From: Ichthyophonus hoferi
Taxonomy: Eukaryota; Opisthokonta; Ichthyosporea; Ichthyophonida; Ichthyophonidae
NCBI GenBank assembly: GCA_002751075.1
Contig: NAOQ01000713.1
Location: 22,337-35,207, forward strand
Direction of reading: 5' to 3'
DNA length: 12,871 nucleotides
Shown here one piece after another: positions 8,928 to 12,871 of the stretch. The translations under genes and the position numbers were made by a program. The notes under the pieces were generated by a model. That model made no database searches. It was not told the DNA's origin and saw only the letters and a program-made list of their open reading frames with translations. Position 1 is the first letter of the stretch; every line of letters begins with the position of its first letter.

Positions 8928-9730
8928 ATGTTGGTTATGAAACTATATCTACCATGTACTATGTGCTATATACTATACTTAACTATACTATACTCTACTG
9001 TACTATACTGTTTCCATAACTACCATGTTCTCTGGCTCTTATTCAATTATACAACCCCATCTATTCTTCTATTATCATTACCATCACTCTCACGAGGTCT
9101 TTCTGTATACATCCTTCAATCAACTTCATCGGCATGTGTGCCATATTGGTTGGCTAAACATAGATATTATACTACTATACTCCTATACTACTATACTACT
9201 ATACTACTATGCTACTATACTACTATACTACTATATTACTATTATACTATATTAATATATTACTAGTATGCTAGTATACTAGTATACTATTATACTATAT
9301 AACTATTATACTACTATACCATTATACTATATTACCATATTACTATATTACTATTATACTACTATACTATTATACTATATTGCTATCATACTACTATACT
9401 ATTATCCTATATTGCTATTATACTATATTACTATTATACTACTATTCTATTATACTATATTACTATTATACTATATTACTATTATACTACTATGCTATTA
9501 TACTATATTGCTATATTACTATAATAATACTATACGACTGTACTATATTACTATTATACTACTATACCATTATGCTATTATACTATTATACTACTATACT
9601 ATTATACTATCTTATTATTATACTATATTACTATTATACTGTATGACTATTATCCTATATTATTACTATACTGTCTTACTATTATACTATATTACGATTA
9701 TACTGTATGACTATTATACCATACTAGATC
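8928..9730. repeat. G-poor TACTAT low-complexity array
   Basis: From about 8960, and continuously from 9165 to 9730, the + strand is built of TATACTAT, TATACTACTAT and ATTACTATTATAC words with almost no G. About 150 bp of more complex but still G-poor sequence (9012-9165) interrupts it. The basic periodicity is 3, 5 and 8 bases mixed. The Tyr/Leu/Ile-only ORFs across it are artefacts. Its complement resembles the array at 5388-5665 on the other side of the zinc-finger gene. Confidence 0.9.
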
Positions 9731-10588
9731 TATACGAGTCAGTGTTCATCGCAGGGGAAATTGAAACCTGATGGTGGGATATTTCCGATCTTTTCTCCAA
9801 TTACACAAACTACAGCGTAATTCCTACTGAGTGTATGTAGACAATACCACAATGGCCTTATGCTGAGCAACAGAATATATTCCTTTATATAGATTAGATA
9901 GATACTTTGTGACTGGCTTACAATGAATCTGTCAATGGAATGCAATGTAGACTCATTTCCCTCTATTGCATCAATAATTACAGTCAGTACTGGTGTACCA
10001 ATTATAATCGTTTATCTGTTCAACATACCATTGGACTATCATCACGCGACTTTTAATTTTGTTTAACAGAAGAATACTTTGTAATTTCATTGGTTAGAGG
10101 TGTGCACTATTTTTCATAAAATTTTAACACACCCAGTCCCATAGTGTTTGGATTGGATGTCATAGCTGTCTACCAATGGGGTTTGTAGTATTCTCAGTGG
10201 GCCCTATTACAGAAAATTAAAATATATTATGGATATTTGATTGAATAAACTGGGACCCATTTAGTTCACTTAGTAGAATTGAATATATGCACTTTTCCAT
10301 TTGAAGAATAGTTAGCCACTATTGGCCATCTAAAATGACCAATGAGATGCTACCTTGTCGCAACTTTAACTCCAATAAATATATGGAAAATCAATTCCTA
10401 TCTGCATATAGTATCATACATGATAGGTACCTAGTTCACATGCCACTTGTAACCATGGTGATATGGTTTATATTTATTCCATCCAATGAAACAGAAATAA
10501 TTTCTATATTCAAATATACAATTGCTTTGCAAATTAGTTTTTGTAATAGAATGAATAGATGACTCTGGTTGTAGTTGTTCATTTTAAT
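9731..10588. other. Intergenic, no gene supported
   Basis: No convincing coding region. A 75-codon ATG ORF at 10335-10562 (+) and a 68-codon frame on the - strand (9739-9945) have no recognisable domain, ordinary AT-rich composition and no supporting signals. ATTGGCCAT (10321-10329) and ATGACCAAT (10335-10343) form a 9-bp inverted pair with one G-T mismatch and a 5-base loop. Confidence 0.4.
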
Positions 10589-10594
10589 TTTATT
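10589..10594 (-). terminator. Poly(A) signal AATAAA, candidate for ssSPT
   Basis: AATAAA read on the - strand, about 316 bases past the ssSPT stop codon. It would give a 3' UTR that includes the TA run at 10781-10797. The assignment is inference from position only. Confidence 0.4.
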
Positions 10595-10780
10595 TCAATT
10601 CCATATAACACATGAATGGTCACTACGGGGTCTAGCCCGACTTTGATTGGATAATAGGGTATAAGTATAGTCCATATAGTAGGTATAACAGGGATAGCAG
10701 GAATGTGGAGGTGTGTGCACGTCCACCATTGGTACAAAGTCAGCCATATCATGTATATCCTTTGCAGTATTCTACACATC

Positions 10781-10797
10781 TATATATATATATATAT
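10781..10797. repeat. (TA)n microsatellite
   Basis: A 17-base uninterrupted TA run in the presumed 3' UTR of the ssSPT gene. Confidence 0.9.
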
Positions 10798-10909
10798 GCA
10801 GCCCAGTCACAACCCCTCACTCCATGGCCATCATTGGCTCAGAGTAAGGCTATAAGATGATTCGATTCGTCACAGGAAGGGACAGAGGATAACTCGACCC
10901 TATTGGTTT

Positions 10910-11476
10910 TTACCCACGAAGGGCAAAGATAACAAGGAGAAGTATACCTATCACCAAACAGTCTACAGGGAGTTAAGGATGTATATGATTGGTCACAATA
11001 TAGAGAATAGCATATGATTGGTTACAATATAGAAAATAACATATGATTGGTTACAATATAGAGAATAGCATATAATTGGTTACAATATAGAGAATAGCAT
11101 ATGATTGGTTACAGTATAGAGAATGGCATATGATTGGTTACAATATAGAGAGCAGCATATGAATGGCCACAATATAGAGATCTAATGCAAAGGAATGTGA
11201 AGAAGATAGTACAGAGAGAAGGCAATGTAATACATAAAGGATAATATACATACATATTATATATAGTTAAACATGCACACACCTATTATATATACATTAT
11301 ACATACACGCATATACACTATATGAGGATACTAAATACACAGCGCTCCCACGGCTCCAGCATATAGGTGCCTATAGTGACTTCCATCTGATATTTCTTGA
11401 GCCCTAACCAACTACGGGTAGGTGGCTGTCTCTGCGCCAGTTTGACATTCCTTTGACTCTCGGTCTCGGTACTCAT
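10910..11476 (-). CDS. Small subunit of serine palmitoyltransferase (SPTSSA/B-like), two exons
   Basis: The CDS is complement(join(10910..10962,11332..11476)), 65 residues; human SPTSSA has 71. Known: this ER-membrane subunit binds the serine palmitoyltransferase long-chain-base heterodimer, raises its activity and tunes acyl-CoA choice in the first step of sphingolipid synthesis. Seen: exon 1 encodes 48 residues with an A at -3 of the ATG. SWLGLKKYQMEVTIG corresponds to the amphipathic lead-in, and TYMLEPWERCVF (38-48) is the family's diagnostic core (human LYMLEPWERTVF). Splicing at A|GTATCC to CTGTAG|AC restores the conserved Asn of VFN. Exon 2 supplies a transmembrane stretch, CLVIGILLLVIFAL (50-63), before RG and TAA, matching the family in position and length. 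Weak points: the GTATCC donor is unusual, and a second acceptor at 11182 would give a different end. GG|GTAAAA near the stop could also be a donor to a further exon. The gene converges on the zinc-finger gene. Confidence 0.85.
10982..11184. repeat. 29-bp tandem repeat, seven copies, inside the ssSPT intron
   Basis: Seven head-to-tail units start at 10982, 11011, 11040, 11069, 11098, 11127 and 11156, each exactly 29 bp. The + strand unit begins CATATGATTGGTTACAATAT and ends AGAGAATAG. The outermost copies are the most diverged. Each well-kept unit has an inverted CCAAT box (GTAACCAATCA on the gene strand) and a CATATG. The array fills 203 of the intron's 369 bp, ends 19 bases before the acceptor used, and contains no AG dinucleotide on the gene strand. 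Confidence 0.95.
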
Positions 11477-11505
11477 AGTGGTTGATGGCTGTAGGTAAGG
11501 ATGGA

Positions 11506-11544
11506 GGGGGAGGGAACATTAGGGTATGGGTGGGTGTCTGTGGG
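11506..11544 (+). promoter_or_regulatory. G-quadruplex-capable tract in the ssSPT leader region
   Basis: Six runs of three or more G (11506-11510, 11512-11514, 11522-11524, 11528-11530, 11532-11534, 11542-11544) are separated by loops of 1-7 bases, which meets the usual G3N1-7 rule. It lies on the template strand between the TATA-like box and the start codon, so the RNA leader would be C-rich. Confidence 0.6.
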
Positions 11545-11566
11545 TGATAAGAAGAGATAAAGGGGG

Positions 11567-11572
11567 TTTATA
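11567..11572 (-). promoter_or_regulatory. TATA box candidate for the ssSPT gene
   Basis: TATAAA on the - strand within ATTATAAAC, 96 bases upstream of the ATG. A start about 30 bases downstream would give a leader of roughly 65 bases. The assignment is by position and motif only. Confidence 0.4.
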
Positions 11573-11576
11573 ATGA

Positions 11577-11868
11577 AAGGTTGTGTGCATGTGTAGAATA
11601 TGGTATAGTATAACCTGGTGTGTTATATTATATTATATTATAGTACAATATAGTATGATGGAAAGCTACCACATCCAGGGAGACTGACTACATATAGAGA
11701 AAAGGTCTTTGTTTGTGTAGGGATGTAGGGATGGTAAGATTGGTAGTGATGGCGTATAGATGGATAAAGGAATGAGTAGGTATAGATGTAGTATATATAG
11801 GAGTATTGTTGTATATGTATGCTATAGGGCCCTGCATTGTCAGGTATACCTATATACCGTTAATAGTC
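11577..11868. other. C-poor region upstream of ssSPT, no gene seen
   Basis: G- and A/T-rich on the + strand, with GGATGTAGGGATGG, GATGGATAAAGG and similar words. There is a short TTATA pentamer run at about 11624-11642. No ORF or RNA gene is recognisable. Confidence 0.4.
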
Positions 11869-11982
11869 ATGGCGCTAGGCAAAGACATAACAATAACATT
11901 TAGGGGAAGAGGTCACCACAATACACACTGCACCATCTTCCACAGCAACAGAAACATAAAGAAATACATTAACGCACAATAA
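11869..11982 (+). other. 37-codon ORF with overlapping AATAAA
   Basis: ATG with G at -3 and G at +4 opens 37 codons (MALGKDITITFRGRGHHN at the N-terminus; basic, His/Asn-rich) and stops at TAA (11980-11982). AATAAA at 11978-11983 overlaps the stop. The base composition is more balanced than the flanks. I know of no homologue. It could be a tiny gene, an exon of something larger or chance. The opposite strand is also open for about 35 codons. Confidence 0.18.
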
Positions 11983-12252
11983 AGTTGTGATACAAGCATG
12001 GGATCTACCTTATACAGAAGAACAGAAGATATTTTATATTATTATTACAGCATATATGTTTTGTGGTGTAAAGTACTATACAAAATTACAAAGCATAATT
12101 ATCAGTGTCAAAAATAATCGGTATATATATCCATTACTGTAATATTTTCATATAAATTTAATTATGAAAATTAAAAAAAATCAAATATTCAATGGAATTA
12201 AATTTTTTAATTAATTATAGATTGATTTACAGGATAGGGTTTCCTTGTCATT

Positions 12253-12317
12253 TTAATTACGTTTAATTACGTTTAATTACGTTTGTTTATGTATTTAATT
12301 ACGTACTAATTACGTAC
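12253..12317. repeat. TTAATTACGT short tandem repeat
   Basis: Three perfect adjoining copies of TTAATTACGT (12253-12282) are followed by a fourth at 12295-12304 and TAATTACGT at 12307-12315. Each contains the TAATTA core known as a homeodomain-type site. No gene lies within several hundred bases. Confidence 0.85.
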
Positions 12318-12531
12318 ATATATAGATAACATAGGTATATAGATAGATATATGATATATGTACTGTATGTTTTATATTTTTAGTATACTATAGTATAAAC
12401 TTATATAGTCCTACACAGTTACCTTGCCTGTTATACTATAAATATCATATATTAATACACAGTTATACTAGGGTTACAGATTATTACAACGTAACCATGG
12501 TAAGTGGAGGCCATGAGTGTGACTTAAGGTC

Positions 12532-12540
12532 TATATAAGG
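12532..12540 (+). promoter_or_regulatory. TATA-like box, possible promoter of a gene beyond the window
   Basis: TATATAAGG follows a CCATGGTAAGTGG stretch and precedes CTCTACACACTTTGCAG and a long pyrimidine-rich leader-like region. It would fit a + strand gene starting past the end of the window. There is no coding evidence within the window, so this is weak. Confidence 0.2.
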
Positions 12541-12579
12541 CTATTATCCTCTACACACTTTGCAGCAGACTGACAATAG

Positions 12580-12784
12580 AACATTAGAGGGTCCTCCCCT
12601 AAGACATATATACATATATCCTCATTCCCTTCCCTTAATGTTATTTCTCTTTTTATTTTTTCCCGTTTTAGTCTGTTTTCCCCCTTACCTGTCCACCTCA
12701 CTATTATATTCCTTACTTTATTTTTATCTCTATATTTACTCCTCTCCCTACCTCCCTTTCCTATATACACCCACCCGCCTACCC
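12580..12784. repeat. Pyrimidine-rich tract
   Basis: C/T-rich on the + strand (CCTTCCCTT, TTTTTTCCCG, CTCCTCTCCCTACCTCCC). The Lys/Arg/Glu-rich - strand ORF across it is a composition artefact. A TTTTCCCGTTTTAG near 12671 could act as a splice acceptor for an unseen + strand gene. Confidence 0.6.
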
Positions 12785-12871
12785 ACCTATCTATCTACCT
12801 ACCTACCTATCTACCTACCTACCTATCTACCTACCTACCTATCTACCTACCTATCTATCTACCTACCTATC
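12785..12871. repeat. CTAC/CTAT microsatellite with 16-bp higher order
   Basis: Tetranucleotides CTAC and CTAT alternate to the window's edge. In the middle three CTAC plus one CTAT repeat three times as a 16-bp unit. The array may continue beyond the window. Confidence 0.95.

Noticed and set aside
8928-9771. Overlapping + strand ORFs rich in Tyr, Leu and Ile
   Set aside because: They are translations of the TACTAT array in several frames at once.
10335-10562. 75-codon ORF with a real ATG
   Set aside because: No domain, AT-driven composition, and no promoter, splice or poly(A) support beyond chance.
10982-11184. CRISPR-like array
   Set aside because: The units are contiguous 29-bp tandem copies without unique spacers, inside a eukaryotic intron.
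12531-12770. 79-codon basic - strand ORF
   Set aside because: Lys/Arg/Glu-rich because it is the complement of a pyrimidine tract.
1-12871. tRNA, rRNA or spliceosomal RNA genes
   Set aside because: No tRNA B-box or cloverleaf, and no recognisable U1, U2, U6 or 5S sequence was seen on either strand.

Overview
The window looks like nuclear DNA from a eukaryote, most likely an opisthokont with small introns. It has long AT-rich intergenic DNA, microsatellites, GT-AG introns and AATAAA signals, and no bacterial operon structure. The two firm genes both point this way: a C2H2 zinc-finger protein, and a small subunit of serine palmitoyltransferase whose core (YMLEPWER) has the animal form rather than the plant form (MLDWWER, from memory). 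A unicellular relative of animals or an early-branching animal would fit, but I cannot name the organism.

Layout. 1-5390 is AT-rich and gene-poor. It holds only uncertain coding pieces: possible final exons of a + strand gene at 404-651, and - strand coding-looking stretches at 965-1108, 1491-1793 and 2557-2897. It also holds old, diverged direct duplications at about 3270-4540. 5388-5665 is a C-poor AT array, followed by a polypurine tract at 5750-5958. 6258-8300 (+) is an uninterrupted 680-residue zinc-finger gene. 8301-9165 is its 3' flank, with a strong hairpin at 8764-8799. 9165-9730 is a G-poor TACTAT array, roughly the inverted counterpart of the array upstream of the gene.

The ssSPT gene (-) is split in two, with exons at 11332-11476 and 10910-10962, and codes for only 65 residues. 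It is easily missed because neither exon forms a long ORF. Its 369-bp intron is more than half filled by seven copies of a 29-bp repeat, and that array contains no AG on the gene strand. A TATA box, a G-quadruplex-capable tract and an AATAAA signal sit where a compact gene would have them. The zinc-finger gene and the ssSPT gene are convergent.

11580-12871 has no firm gene. It contains a 37-codon ORF ending in AATAAA, a TTAATTACGT repeat, a TATA-like site at 12532 and a pyrimidine-rich tail that runs into a CTAC/CTAT microsatellite.

The two firm genes have no evident functional link: one is a probable DNA-binding regulator, the other an ER enzyme subunit of sphingolipid synthesis. No complete mobile element, CRISPR array, tRNA or rRNA was recognised.
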